In this document: positions 1 to 5,761 of the stretch, one piece after another
Numbering within the stretch: the first letter of the stretch is position 1
Layout of the letters: every line of letters starts with the position of its first letter
DNA from: Coriobacteriia bacterium
GTDB taxonomy: Bacteria > Actinomycetota > Coriobacteriia > Anaerosomatales > JAHIQC01
Reading direction: 5' to 3'
Length of the DNA: 5,761 nucleotides
Assembly: GCA_030653635.1 (NCBI GenBank)
Contig: JAURYZ010000168.1
Coordinates: forward strand, 1 to 5,761
Position numbers and translations under genes: made by a program
Notes under the pieces: model-generated
The model's input: the letters and a program-made list of their open reading frames with translations, nothing else
The model's database searches: none
Told to the model about the DNA's origin: nothing

Positions 1-267
1 AATGACCGTCAGCTCCAGCAGGTTCTCGCGCGTCTCCCCGAGAATACAAAGTCCACCATTCAGCGCTACAAAGGACTCGGCGAGATGAACCCCGAGCAAC
101 TTTGGGTCACCACTATGGATCCAAGCCACAGGACATTACTAAGGGTCACACTCGACGATGCACTAGCTGCGGAAAAAGCGTTCACCGATCTCATGGGCGA
201 CAACGTCGAGCCCCGCAAGGAGTTCATTCAGCGCCATGCGAAAGACGTGAGGTTCCTCGACATCTAG
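1..267 (+). CDS. gyrB: DNA gyrase subunit B, C-terminal fragment (5' end outside window)
   Basis: This is the last 88 codons of the ATPase subunit of DNA gyrase, which with GyrA forms the A2B2 enzyme that introduces negative supercoils using ATP. The reading frame is open from base 1 and ends at TAG 265-267. The visible part is the end of the Toprim/C-terminal region: the block [15 protein letters not shown] (fragment residues 21-35), then [25 protein letters not shown] and the terminal FLDI, all in the order found in GyrB proteins. ParE shares part of this block, but the gyrase-type gyrA just downstream favours GyrB. One small oddity is Val36 after the Trp, where most family members I recall have Glu (WETTM). 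Residues 44-48 use five consecutive codons that are uncommon elsewhere in the window (AGG ACA TTA CTA AGG, 130-144). The ATPase domain is not in the window. Confidence 0.96.
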   Translation, partial: NDRQLQQVLARLPENTKSTIQRYKGLGEMNPEQLWVTTMDPSHRTLLRVTLDDALAAEKAFTDLMGDNVEPRKEFIQRHAKDVRFLDI

Positions 268-285
268 GGAGCGCGAGGCGGGAAG

Positions 286-708
286 ATGGTCGACTCATCC
301 GGCAAACGCGCGCCACGGTTCTTCGAGCCGCCACCGTGGGAAAGCCAGCAGTCAGACGAACTTGCAGCAGCGAAGCAAGTGCGGGCAGAATCGGCAAAGG
401 ATGTACTAGCCGAGGCAGAACCGGCCAAGATCGACGAAGCCGCAATGGCTGAGATGTTGGCCAAACTAGCGGCAGAAGAGACGCACACGAATCAGGGCCT
501 ATGGCAGGCAGGTGTGGTCGCTTCGGTGGGAGTTGGTTCCATCGGGTTGATTGTCTTGATTTTTGGGTTTGTCGGCTTTGCCAGAACAGCGAAGGCGGGA
601 CCGGTCGGAGTGGCGGGCGGCGCGATACTTGTCGTGTTCGGCTTAGGAATGATCGCTCTGGCAATCTGGTTGGTAGTACGAACGCTCAAGCAGCGAGGAG
701 TGCTCTGA
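286..708 (+). CDS. small two-helix membrane protein of unknown function between gyrB and gyrA
   Basis: I do not recognise this 140-residue protein. Its first 70 or so residues are hydrophilic, rich in Ala, Glu and Lys, and probably partly helical; near the N-terminus is a proline/aromatic motif, RFFEPPPWE (residues 11-19). Two strongly hydrophobic segments follow, about residues 74-98 and 107-131, separated by a short loop with Arg100 and Lys103. The C-terminus is short and basic (RTLKQR, 132-137). The most likely picture is a hairpin in the cytoplasmic membrane with both ends in the cytoplasm, although the basic loop makes the orientation uncertain. There is no signal peptidase site, lipobox or catalytic motif that I can see. 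The ATG at 286 has GAGG at 275-278, 7 bases upstream. The gene starts 18 bases after the gyrB stop and ends one base before the gyrA start, so it is probably co-transcribed and translationally coupled with both. The open frame, hydrophobic pattern and spacing make it very likely to be a real gene. Confidence 0.85.
   Translation: MVDSSGKRAPRFFEPPPWESQQSDELAAAKQVRAESAKDVLAEAEPAKIDEAAMAEMLAKLAAEETHTNQGLWQAGVVASVGVGSIGLIVLIFGFVGFARTAKAGPVGVAGGAILVVFGLGMIALAIWLVVRTLKQRGVL
695..700 (+). promoter_or_regulatory. ribosome binding site for gyrA, inside the upstream gene
   Basis: GAGGAG lies 9 bases before GTG 710 and within the last codons of the small membrane protein. It supports GTG 710 as the gyrA start over the in-frame ATG at 722, for which the distance would be 21 bases. 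The arrangement (stop TGA 706-708, one base, then GTG) suggests that ribosomes finishing the upstream gene help start gyrA. Confidence 0.75.
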
Positions 709-709
709 A

Positions 710-3286
710 GTGGCAGAAGAAATGACAGGGACGACGATTCTCCCGATTGATATCCAAGACGAGATGCGAAAGAGCTTCCTCGAATACTCGATGTCGGTCA
801 TTGTCGCGCGTGCTCTTCCTGACGTGCGAGATGGGCTAAAGCCGGTTCACCGCCGCATCCTGTACGCAATGAATGAGTCTGGCCTGACGGCCGGCCGGGC
901 GTACAAGAAGTCGGCGTGGACGGTCGGAGAGGTCATCGGTAAGTACCACCCCCACGGCGACTCGGCTGTCTACGACACTATGGTCCGCATGGCCCAGGAC
1001 TTCTCGATGCGCGTCCCGCTCATCGATGGCCACGGCAACTTCGGTTCGGTCGACGGGGACCGTGCGGCCGCCATGCGATACACAGAGTCTCGCCTGCAGA
1101 AGATATCCATGGAGCTTCTGCGTGATCTGGATAAGGAAACTGTCGACTTCGGGCCCAACTACGACGAGTCACTCGAGGAGCCCCTGGTTCTGCCGGCTCG
1201 GTTCCCGAACCTACTAGTGAACGGCAGCGCGGGTATCGCGGTCGGTATGGCAACGAACATACCTCCTCACAACCTCGGCGAGACGATTGATGCCGTCACG
1301 ATGGTCATCGAGAACCCCGAGATCACCATCGAAGAAATCATGACCGTGATGCCAGGACCGGACTTCCCAACTGGCGGCATGATCATGGGCCGCGAAGGCA
1401 TATCTGATTATTTCAGCACTGGCCGCGGCTCACTCAAGGTTCGCGGTAAAGCACACATCGAGCAGACCTCGACCGGCCGGACGCGGATCATCATCACCGA
1501 AATTCCGTACACCGTGAACAAGTCAAAGCTCGTGAGCAAGATCGCGGAACTGGTTCGCGAAAAGAAGCTCACAGAGATATCCGACCTTCGCGATGAGTCC
1601 GACCGCAAAGGTATGCGTGTTGTTGTCGAGCTCAAACAAAACTGCATCCCGCAGGTCGTCTTGAACAAGCTCTACAAGCACACCCAGCTGCAGACCGGCT
1701 TTGGCGTCATCATGCTCGCGTTGGTCGATGGAGTTCCGCGCACCCTAACGGTGCTCGAGGTCCTCAAGCACTACATCGATCACCAGAAGGAAGTCATCAC
1801 GAGGCGCACGCAGTACGAACTGCGCAAGGCCCAAGAACGTGCTCACATCCTCGAAGGCTACGTCATCGCGCTTGATCACATCGATGAGGTAATCAAAATT
1901 ATCCGCGCAAGTCAGGACGACGCGGAGGCCAAGAGCAAGCTCATCTCACGCTTTGGTCTATCAGAGATACAGACCGACGCAATCCTTGAGATGCGCCTCC
2001 GTCGCCTGACCGGACTTGAGCGCCATAAGATCGAGGCCGAACTCGAGGAACTGCGCAAGAAGATCGAGTGGTTCACGGAGGTGCTCGGCGACGTGAATCT
2101 GGTACTCACTATCATCAAAGAAGAGATGGCTGAAGTGCGCGATAAGTTTGCGAACAAGCGCCGCACTGAGCTTGCGGGCGTGGCCGCAGACCTCGATGTG
2201 GAAGATCTTATCGCCGAAGAAGACATGGTCGTTACGATTACGAAATCCGGCTACGTGAAGCGCTTGCCGGTGGCTACATATCGCCAGCAGAAGCGCGGCG
2301 GCAAGGGTATCGCTGGGGTCAACCTCAAGGAGAACGACTTCGTCGAGCATCTGTTCATCAGCTCGACTCATGACTACGTCTTGTTCTTCTCAACCAAGGG
2401 CAAGGTCTATCGCCTCAAAGTCCACGAGCTGCCGGTAGGCTCACGCCACGCTCGTGGTACTGCAAGCGTGAACCTGCTGCCGTTCGAGCAAGACGAGAAG
2501 ATAGCCGCAGTGATCACCACAAAGGAGTTCGGCGCCGAGGACTATCTGTTGTTTGCCACTCGTGAGGGCATGGTTAAGAAGACAGCGATGCAGGCATATG
2601 ATCGTTCACGCCGCGATGGCATCATCGCCATCAACTTGCGTACTGGCGACGAGCTGATCTCGGTGCGTCGGGTGGCCACTGGCCAGACGGTCATGATGGT
2701 TTCGACAGCCGGCAAGGCAATCAAGTGGGACGAAGCCGATGCGCGCCCAATGGGCCGCGACACGATGGGCGTCAAGGGCATGAACATTAAGGCCGGGGAA
2801 GCGGTCCTCGGCATGGAGATAGCGCCCGATGACAGCGAGCTGTTCGTGGTTACCGAACACGGCTACGGCAAGCGCACAACCGTCGGCGAGTACCCACAAC
2901 AGAAGCGCGGGGGCATGGGAGTCAAGACGATCCAAGTCACCGAAAAGAAGGGCCCGCTGGCCGGCATGAAGATTGTGCTGCCACAGCACGAGCTCATGCT
3001 GATCAGTCACGAGGGCGTGGTCATTCGAGTCAAAGCGGACGACATTTCCAAACTAGGCCGTTCGACCCAAGGCGTGAAGGTCATGAACGTGAGCAAGTCC
3101 GATTGCGTCGTTGCAATCGCTCGGGTAAGCGCGGGCAAGAAGAAGGTCAAGGCCGCAGCGGTTCCGGACGGTCAAGCCTCGCTGCTCGAGGCAGAGACCC
3201 CGGCCGCCAGCGCACTGAACGATATCGATGCTGCAGCCGAGGAGCTTGTGAGCGAGGAGTTCGAGGACGTCGGTGACGACGAGTAA
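710..3286 (+). CDS. gyrA: DNA gyrase subunit A
   Basis: This is the 858-residue breakage-reunion subunit of gyrase, which cleaves and religates DNA and wraps it for supercoiling. The N-terminal half (about residues 30-490) holds the winged-helix, tower and coiled-coil regions. The catalytic Arg-Tyr pair is R123-Y124 in [10 protein letters not shown], and the intercalating Ile of the [12 protein letters not shown] block is I176. The quinolone region reads [10 protein letters not shown] (80-89), so the positions equal to E. coli Ser83 and Asp87 are wild type (S85, D89). Trp70 replaces the Arg usually seen after KKSA. The C-terminal pinwheel begins with the GyrA box QKRGGKG (527-533), which separates gyrase from topoisomerase IV. 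Related blade motifs follow near residues 579, 634, 683, 731 (QKRGGMG) and 784, giving six blades. From about residue 812 comes a linker and a strongly acidic tail, comparable to the tail that modulates wrapping in E. coli GyrA. Length is normal (E. coli 875, B. subtilis 821). It starts at GTG, and its end overlaps the next gene by 14 bases. Confidence 0.98.
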   Translation: MAEEMTGTTILPIDIQDEMRKSFLEYSMSVIVARALPDVRDGLKPVHRRILYAMNESGLTAGRAYKKSAWTVGEVIGKYHPHGDSAVYDTMVRMAQDFSMRVPLIDGHGNFGSVDGDRAAAMRYTESRLQKISMELLRDLDKETVDFGPNYDESLEEPLVLPARFPNLLVNGSAGIAVGMATNIPPHNLGETIDAVTMVIENPEITIEEIMTVMPGPDFPTGGMIMGREGISDYFSTGRGSLKVRGKAHIEQTSTGRTRIIITEIPYTVNKSKLVSKIAELVREKKLTEISDLRDESDRKGMRVVVELKQNCIPQVVLNKLYKHTQLQTGFGVIMLALVDGVPRTLTVLEVLKHYIDHQKEVITRRTQYELRKAQERAHILEGYVIALDHIDEVIKIIRASQDDAEAKSKLISRFGLSEIQTDAILEMRLRRLTGLERHKIEAELEELRKKIEWFTEVLGDVNLVLTIIKEEMAEVRDKFANKRRTELAGVAADLDVEDLIAEEDMVVTITKSGYVKRLPVATYRQQKRGGKGIAGVNLKENDFVEHLFISSTHDYVLFFSTKGKVYRLKVHELPVGSRHARGTASVNLLPFEQDEKIAAVITTKEFGAEDYLLFATREGMVKKTAMQAYDRSRRDGIIAINLRTGDELISVRRVATGQTVMMVSTAGKAIKWDEADARPMGRDTMGVKGMNIKAGEAVLGMEIAPDDSELFVVTEHGYGKRTTVGEYPQQKRGGMGVKTIQVTEKKGPLAGMKIVLPQHELMLISHEGVVIRVKADDISKLGRSTQGVKVMNVSKSDCVVAIARVSAGKKKVKAAAVPDGQASLLEAETPAASALNDIDAAAEELVSEEFEDVGDDE
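3263..3267 (+). promoter_or_regulatory. ribosome binding site for the phosphatase gene, within the gyrA acidic tail
   Basis: GAGGA ends 5 bases before GTG 3273; a second copy, GAGGAG at 3254-3259, lies 13 bases before it. Both are made by Glu codons of the GyrA acidic tail. In the phosphatase frame there is a stop at 3249-3251, and GTG 3273 is the only ATG, GTG or TTG between it and the catalytic DLDGT motif, so this site and start are effectively forced. Confidence 0.65.
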
Positions 3287-3998
3287 CCCGACACCTTCCA
3301 AAGGCGGGACCGGCCCTAAGTCCGGTCCCGCCTCGCGCGTCCAGGCCATCTTATTCGACCTGGATGGGACGCTGATAGACACAATCGAGCTCATTCTCGC
3401 GTCGTTTCGGTACGCGACCGAGAAGGTTCTCGGCGCCGCACTTTCGGACGATGTGCTTCTGAGAGATGTGGGAACACCGCTCGGCGCGCAGATGGCCGAC
3501 ATCTCCGCACAGCACGCCGATGAGCTGGTTCGCGTCTACCGGGAGCACAACAGCACCCACCACGACACGATGGCCGCGGAGTACCCCGGCACCGAGGCTG
3601 CTTTGCGAGGGCTCAAAGAAGCGGGCTACCCGATAGGCGTCGTGACCTCCAAGCTCAACGCGGGCGCGCTACGGGGCCTGCGATTGTTCGGCCTGGAGAG
3701 CTACATCGACTTCATCGTCGGGGCCGACGATGTGACTGTGCACAAGCCGAATCCCTATCCACTGATGCACGCGGCGGGAATCCTCGGCATTCCTCTTGAG
3801 AACTGCATCTACATCGGCGACAGCCCCCACGACATGGCGGCTGCCGTGGCAGGCGGTGCCGTATCGGCAGCGGCTCTATGGGGGCCGTTTAACCACGAGG
3901 TGGTCCTTGCCGAGCGTCCAGACTATGCGCTTTCAAACGTCGGTGATCTTCTCTTGCTTCTGGCAGGCGACGAAGCGCGCTTTCGCGCGAACCCGTAG
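3273..3998 (+). CDS. HAD-superfamily phosphatase, PpaX/phosphoglycolate-phosphatase-like
   Basis: This 241-residue protein is a cytoplasmic Mg-dependent phosphohydrolase of HAD subfamily I. Motif I is FDLDGT (28-33) with nucleophile Asp29 and acid/base Asp31; motif II is the Ser in VVTSK (S126); motif III is Lys158 in HKPNP; motif IV is IGDSPHD (181-187) with Asp183 and Asp187. The cap helices lie between motifs I and II. The stretches [12 protein letters not shown] (35-46) and [11 protein letters not shown] (88-98) resemble what I recall of PpaX, the pyrophosphatase linked to P-Ser-HPr recycling, but Gph-type phosphoglycolate phosphatase is a close alternative and the substrate cannot be read from the sequence. 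The first 22 or so residues are a Gly/Pro/Ser-rich extension not usual in the family; bases 3302-3333 of it form a perfect hairpin. No other start is available upstream of motif I. The gene overlaps gyrA by 14 bases in a different frame, which implies coupled translation. It ends at TAG 3996-3998. Confidence 0.9.
   Translation: MTTSNPTPSKGGTGPKSGPASRVQAILFDLDGTLIDTIELILASFRYATEKVLGAALSDDVLLRDVGTPLGAQMADISAQHADELVRVYREHNSTHHDTMAAEYPGTEAALRGLKEAGYPIGVVTSKLNAGALRGLRLFGLESYIDFIVGADDVTVHKPNPYPLMHAAGILGIPLENCIYIGDSPHDMAAAVAGGAVSAAALWGPFNHEVVLAERPDYALSNVGDLLLLLAGDEARFRANP
3302..3333 (+). terminator. terminator-like hairpin just past gyrA, inside the phosphatase coding start
   Basis: The arms aggcgggaccgg (3302-3313) and ccggtcccgcct (3322-3333) are perfectly complementary over 12 bp, with an 8-base loop (ccctaagt). 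The hairpin begins 15 bases after the gyrA stop, a usual place for an intrinsic terminator, and its GC-rich stem should be very stable. No T-run follows (the next bases are cgcgcgtcc), so it is not a classical terminator; it could be a U-tract-less terminator, a pause or attenuation site, or a transcript-stabilising structure. It encodes codons 10-21 of the phosphatase, so translation of that gene would melt it. The structure is directly visible; the function is inferred. Confidence 0.55.
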
Positions 3999-4062
3999 AC
4001 AAGTGAGATGAACGGGTAGAGTAACCAAGGGCAAACAGCTGACCGAAGTACTTGGAGGACCC
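3999..4062 (+). other. 64-base intergenic gap before the exporter genes
   Basis: This is the only gap over 20 bases in the window. It separates the gyrase/phosphatase unit from the exporter genes and is the likely place for an exporter promoter, but I see no convincing pair of -35 and -10 elements. TAGAGT (4017-4022) is a weak -10 candidate without a matching -35. The end of the gap holds the adaptor gene's ribosome binding site. Without a visible terminator here, read-through from the phosphatase gene is possible. Confidence 0.5.
4054..4059 (+). promoter_or_regulatory. ribosome binding site for the adaptor gene
   Basis: GGAGGA precedes GTG 4063 with only 3 bases between, a rather short spacing. 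Reading upstream in frame, the next stop is TGA 4009-4011 and no ATG, GTG or TTG occurs before 4063, so this is the first usable start. It also yields a typical basic N-terminus followed by a membrane helix. Confidence 0.7.
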
Positions 4063-5544
4063 GTGTCACGCAAGGCCAAGATCATTGCCGGTGTCGCGGT
4101 GCTTGTCGTGTTGGGAGGCGTAATCGCCGCGGTGGCACTGGGTTCTGGCGGGGCGACCGTCCAAGTGGACATCGCTAAAGCCGTGAAGCAGGATCTAGCG
4201 GTAACAGTGACGGCTTCTGGCCGTGTGGAGTCCGGGCTGCGCGCAGATGTGTTCCCTCCGACGGCAGGGACGCTATCCGAGGTTCTGGTGAAGGATGGGG
4301 ACAAAGTCAGCCAGGGCGCGGTGCTTGCCCGCCTCGATACCGGCCCACTCGAGCTTCAAGTGGCTCAGGCCCAGACCGGCCTGGCCCAGGCTGAGTCTCA
4401 GCTTGTCGCGATTGACGACCAAGCACCATCCAGCGCTGATTTGGCGGCGAGCCGGCAAGGGACAAGCGCTGCATGGGCAGCGTACCAATCGGCGCTAGCG
4501 GCACGAGATGCTGTGGGGGCACAGGCCCCAAGCGCGGCGGACAAGGCCGCGGCTACGGCGGCCACCAACGCCGCATGGTCGGCATACTCATCAGCCAAGG
4601 CGGCTTATGACGGCCTGAAGGCCTCGGTTGATGCGAGCGCGATGCCGACTCCGGTCGCGCTGTCCCAGCTCGATGCAGCCAAGCTCGCCAAGGAGCAGGC
4701 CTATGCAGGCTACCTCCAAGCTAAGGCCGCTCAAGACAAACTAGGCGCATACGACCCGAGCCTCTCACAGAAGCAGACCCAAGCAGGCGTAGACCAAGGC
4801 TATGCAGCCTATCTTCAGGCGAGGGCCGCTCAGGCCAAGCTCGAGAATACGAGTCTTTCAACCCAGCGGGCTGCTGCCCAAGCGGGCGTGGACCAGGCCC
4901 GCAAGGCACTCGCTCTTGCCCAAGACAACCTTGAGAGCGCGGATCTCACAGCGCCGAGCGACGGAGTGGTGTTGTTCAATGCACTTGGGACCCCCGCGGC
5001 TGACGGTCAGACCCCAAGGCCTGCTAGGGGAGTATCGGTAGGCCCCCAGTCGGCGCCATTCACCGTGGTGGATCTAAAAGGACTCAGCTTCATGGCCGAA
5101 GTCGACGAAGTCGACGTGGACTCCATCAAACCTGACATGAAGGGCACGATAGCCCTGGATGCCTTCACGGATCGCTTTGTGTCGCAGGTCTCCCAGATCA
5201 AACCAGCTGCCACGTTCACAGCGACCGGAGGTACGGTGTTCCCGGTCTACTTTGAGCTCACCGATGCGGCCGCGAACATACTCATCGGCATGAAGGGTGA
5301 CGCCAAAGTGGAGGTAAGCTCTCAAGGTGAAGCTCTGACGATTCCCGTCGAGGCGCTCTTCAGCGAGGGAGGAATCGACTACGTATACGTTCTCGATGCC
5401 GGCACCCTGAAGAAGACCGAGATCACCGTCGGTGCCACCACGGATACCCAAGTTGAAATACTGGACGGCTTGGCAGAGAGCCAGACGGTTGCGCTCTCCG
5501 GGGCGACCCAGTACACCGACGGGATGGCGGCTCAGGCCAAGTAG
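4063..5544 (+). CDS. efflux membrane-fusion (periplasmic adaptor) protein, MacA/HlyD family
   Basis: This 493-residue protein is the adaptor that links an inner-membrane transporter to the outside in RND- or MacB-type exporters. A basic start (SRKAK) and one hydrophobic helix (about 7-27) form an uncleaved signal anchor; there is no lipobox Cys. Residues 44-96 are the first half of the lipoyl-like domain (SGRVES, AGTLSEVLVKDGDKVSQGAVLARLD). About 96-290 is a very Ala/Gln-rich helical region, followed by the second lipoyl half (LTAPSDGVV, 295-303). The beta-barrel covers roughly 338-415, with VDEVDVDSIKPDMKG (347-361), and the membrane-proximal domain covers 420-493 (IPVEALF, VYVLDAG). The helical region is roughly 195 residues and is built from repeats. 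It is much longer than the MacA or AcrA hairpins as I recall them. The following ABC ATPase gene, 15 bases away, indicates a MacAB-type pump. The exported substrate is unknown: candidates are peptides, lipids or antibiotics. In a single-membrane organism there would be no TolC partner. Confidence 0.92.
   Translation: MSRKAKIIAGVAVLVVLGGVIAAVALGSGGATVQVDIAKAVKQDLAVTVTASGRVESGLRADVFPPTAGTLSEVLVKDGDKVSQGAVLARLDTGPLELQVAQAQTGLAQAESQLVAIDDQAPSSADLAASRQGTSAAWAAYQSALAARDAVGAQAPSAADKAAATAATNAAWSAYSSAKAAYDGLKASVDASAMPTPVALSQLDAAKLAKEQAYAGYLQAKAAQDKLGAYDPSLSQKQTQAGVDQGYAAYLQARAAQAKLENTSLSTQRAAAQAGVDQARKALALAQDNLESADLTAPSDGVVLFNALGTPAADGQTPRPARGVSVGPQSAPFTVVDLKGLSFMAEVDEVDVDSIKPDMKGTIALDAFTDRFVSQVSQIKPAATFTATGGTVFPVYFELTDAAANILIGMKGDAKVEVSSQGEALTIPVEALFSEGGIDYVYVLDAGTLKKTEITVGATTDTQVEILDGLAESQTVALSGATQYTDGMAAQAK
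4420..4623 (+). repeat. two 34-residue tandem repeats in the rising helical arm of the adaptor
   Basis: Residues 120-153 (4420-4521) and 154-187 (4522-4623) are adjacent copies. I count 20 of 34 identical residues, including the QAPS opening, the AAW.AY core and the closing Ala. The DNA has diverged more than the protein, so the duplication is old or the protein pattern is under selection. Each unit opens with a Pro-containing turn and continues as an Ala-rich helix. Confidence 0.75.
4699..4896 (+). repeat. two 33-residue tandem repeats in the returning helical arm of the adaptor
   Basis: Residues 213-245 (4699-4797) and 246-278 (4798-4896) are adjacent copies with 18 of 33 identical residues by my count. 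They share YA.YLQA.AAQ.KL at the front and QAGVDQ at the end. They carry the same spaced aromatic pattern as the two repeats of the other arm, with Tyr in place of Trp, so all four units may descend from one helix module. Confidence 0.75.
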
Positions 5545-5559
5545 GCAGGGCCCAAGACC

Positions 5560-5761
5560 ATGAACCCCGACAACGTCACGCAGACAGAGGTGGAAGATCA
5601 CGCGACGAGTGAGTGCAACTCGCCGGTGGTGCTTGAGGCATCCAACGTGACGAAGACCTATGTACTCGACGAGATCGAGGTTCATGCGCTTGACGGCGTC
5701 GACCTCCAGGTGTGTGAGGGTGAGATGCTCGCCATCACCGGGCCCTCCGGTTCGGGCAAAT
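5560..5761 (+). CDS. ABC transporter ATP-binding protein, MacB/LolD type (3' end outside window)
   Basis: The first 67 codons of an ABC ATPase that would power the exporter with the preceding adaptor and a permease expected downstream. The visible part has the A-loop Tyr34 in NVTKTY, the family-typical VHALDGVDL (41-49), and Walker A GPSGSGK (61-67). The next codon begins with T, which fits the Ser of GKS. The spacing from A-loop to Walker A and the EVHAL segment match the MacB/LolD subfamily. ATG 5560 is preceded by AGGG (5547-5550) at 9 bases, a modest ribosome binding site, and lies 15 bases after the adaptor stop, so the two genes are surely one operon. The start gives about 20 hydrophilic, acidic residues before the domain; GTG 5626 would remove them but has no visible ribosome binding site. 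Walker B, signature motif and any fused permease lie beyond the edge. Confidence 0.92.
   Translation, partial: MNPDNVTQTEVEDHATSECNSPVVLEASNVTKTYVLDEIEVHALDGVDLQVCEGEMLAITGPSGSGK

Noticed and set aside
944..976. Possible quinolone-resistance substitution in GyrA
   Set aside because: The residues matching E. coli Ser83 and Asp87 are Ser85 and Asp89, the wild-type forms, so no classical resistance change is present.
2885..2922. Second GyrA-box-like motif (QKRGGMG, residues 731-737)
   Set aside because: Blades of the GyrA C-terminal domain carry related motifs, and a Q.RGG.G variant in this later blade, following GYGKRT, is normal for the family.
3969..3988. Short GC hairpin (cgcgc-tttc-gcgcg) near the end of the phosphatase gene
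   Set aside because: A 5-bp stem within coding sequence of a GC-rich genome, without a T-run; likely chance.
3991..4017. Inverted repeat acccgt...acgggt around the phosphatase stop, as a terminator
   Set aside because: Only 6 bp with a 15-base loop and no T-run after it; a match this short is easily found by chance.
4017..4022. TAGAGT as a -10 promoter element for the exporter genes
   Set aside because: It matches only four of six consensus positions and no -35 element is seen at suitable distance upstream.
5098..5115. Direct DNA repeat GAAGTCGAC x2 in the adaptor gene
   Set aside because: It encodes the family-typical EVDEVD of the beta-barrel region; two 9-base copies explained by the protein sequence.
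5074..5685. Long minus-strand open frame opposite the adaptor and ATPase genes
   Set aside because: The plus-strand genes have clear domain motifs, and the antisense frame shows no recognisable motif; such frames are common opposite GC-rich genes. The same applies to the minus-strand frames opposite gyrA and the small membrane protein.
1..5761. tRNA or rRNA genes, CRISPR arrays, insertion sequences, attachment sites, toxin-antitoxin or defence genes
   Set aside because: The window is almost fully occupied by the described genes and the short gaps show no such signature.

Overview
The window is a chromosomal segment from a fairly GC-rich bacterium (roughly 55-60% G+C by eye). Three of its five internal or downstream start codons are GTG. 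It carries the gyrase locus, so it probably lies near the replication origin. Gene style (tight spacing, GTG starts, MacAB-type exporter with a signal-anchored adaptor) fits a member of the Actinomycetota, perhaps a Coriobacteriia-like lineage, but this placement is inference. All supported genes are on the plus strand and the window is almost entirely coding; the longest gene-free gap is 64 bases (3999-4062).

Layout. Bases 1-267 are the 3' end of gyrB, with the conserved C-terminal block of the B subunit. An unrecognised 140-residue protein with two membrane helices (286-708) follows, sitting between the two gyrase genes. gyrA (710-3286) is complete: catalytic Tyr124, a gyrase-type GyrA box, six recognisable blade motifs in the C-terminal domain and an acidic tail. 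Its start lies one base after the stop of the small membrane protein. A HAD-superfamily phosphatase of the PpaX/Gph type (3273-3998) overlaps the gyrA end by 14 bases. A perfect 12-bp GC-rich hairpin, of the kind expected at the end of gyrA, lies inside its first codons. After a 64-base gap come a membrane-fusion (adaptor) protein of an efflux pump (4063-5544) and, 15 bases later, the start of a MacB/LolD-type ABC ATPase (5560 to the window edge).

How they work together. GyrB and GyrA form the A2B2 gyrase that introduces negative supercoils; the spacing suggests that gyrB, the small membrane protein, gyrA and the phosphatase are made from one transcript with translational coupling. The second unit is a tripartite-type exporter (adaptor + ATPase, with a permease expected beyond the right edge).

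Most of the window is ordinary housekeeping sequence. I do not see a clearly new multi-gene system. The items most worth a second look are the membrane protein wedged between gyrB and gyrA, the terminator-like hairpin embedded in the start of the phosphatase gene, and the repeat-built, unusually long helical region of the adaptor protein.
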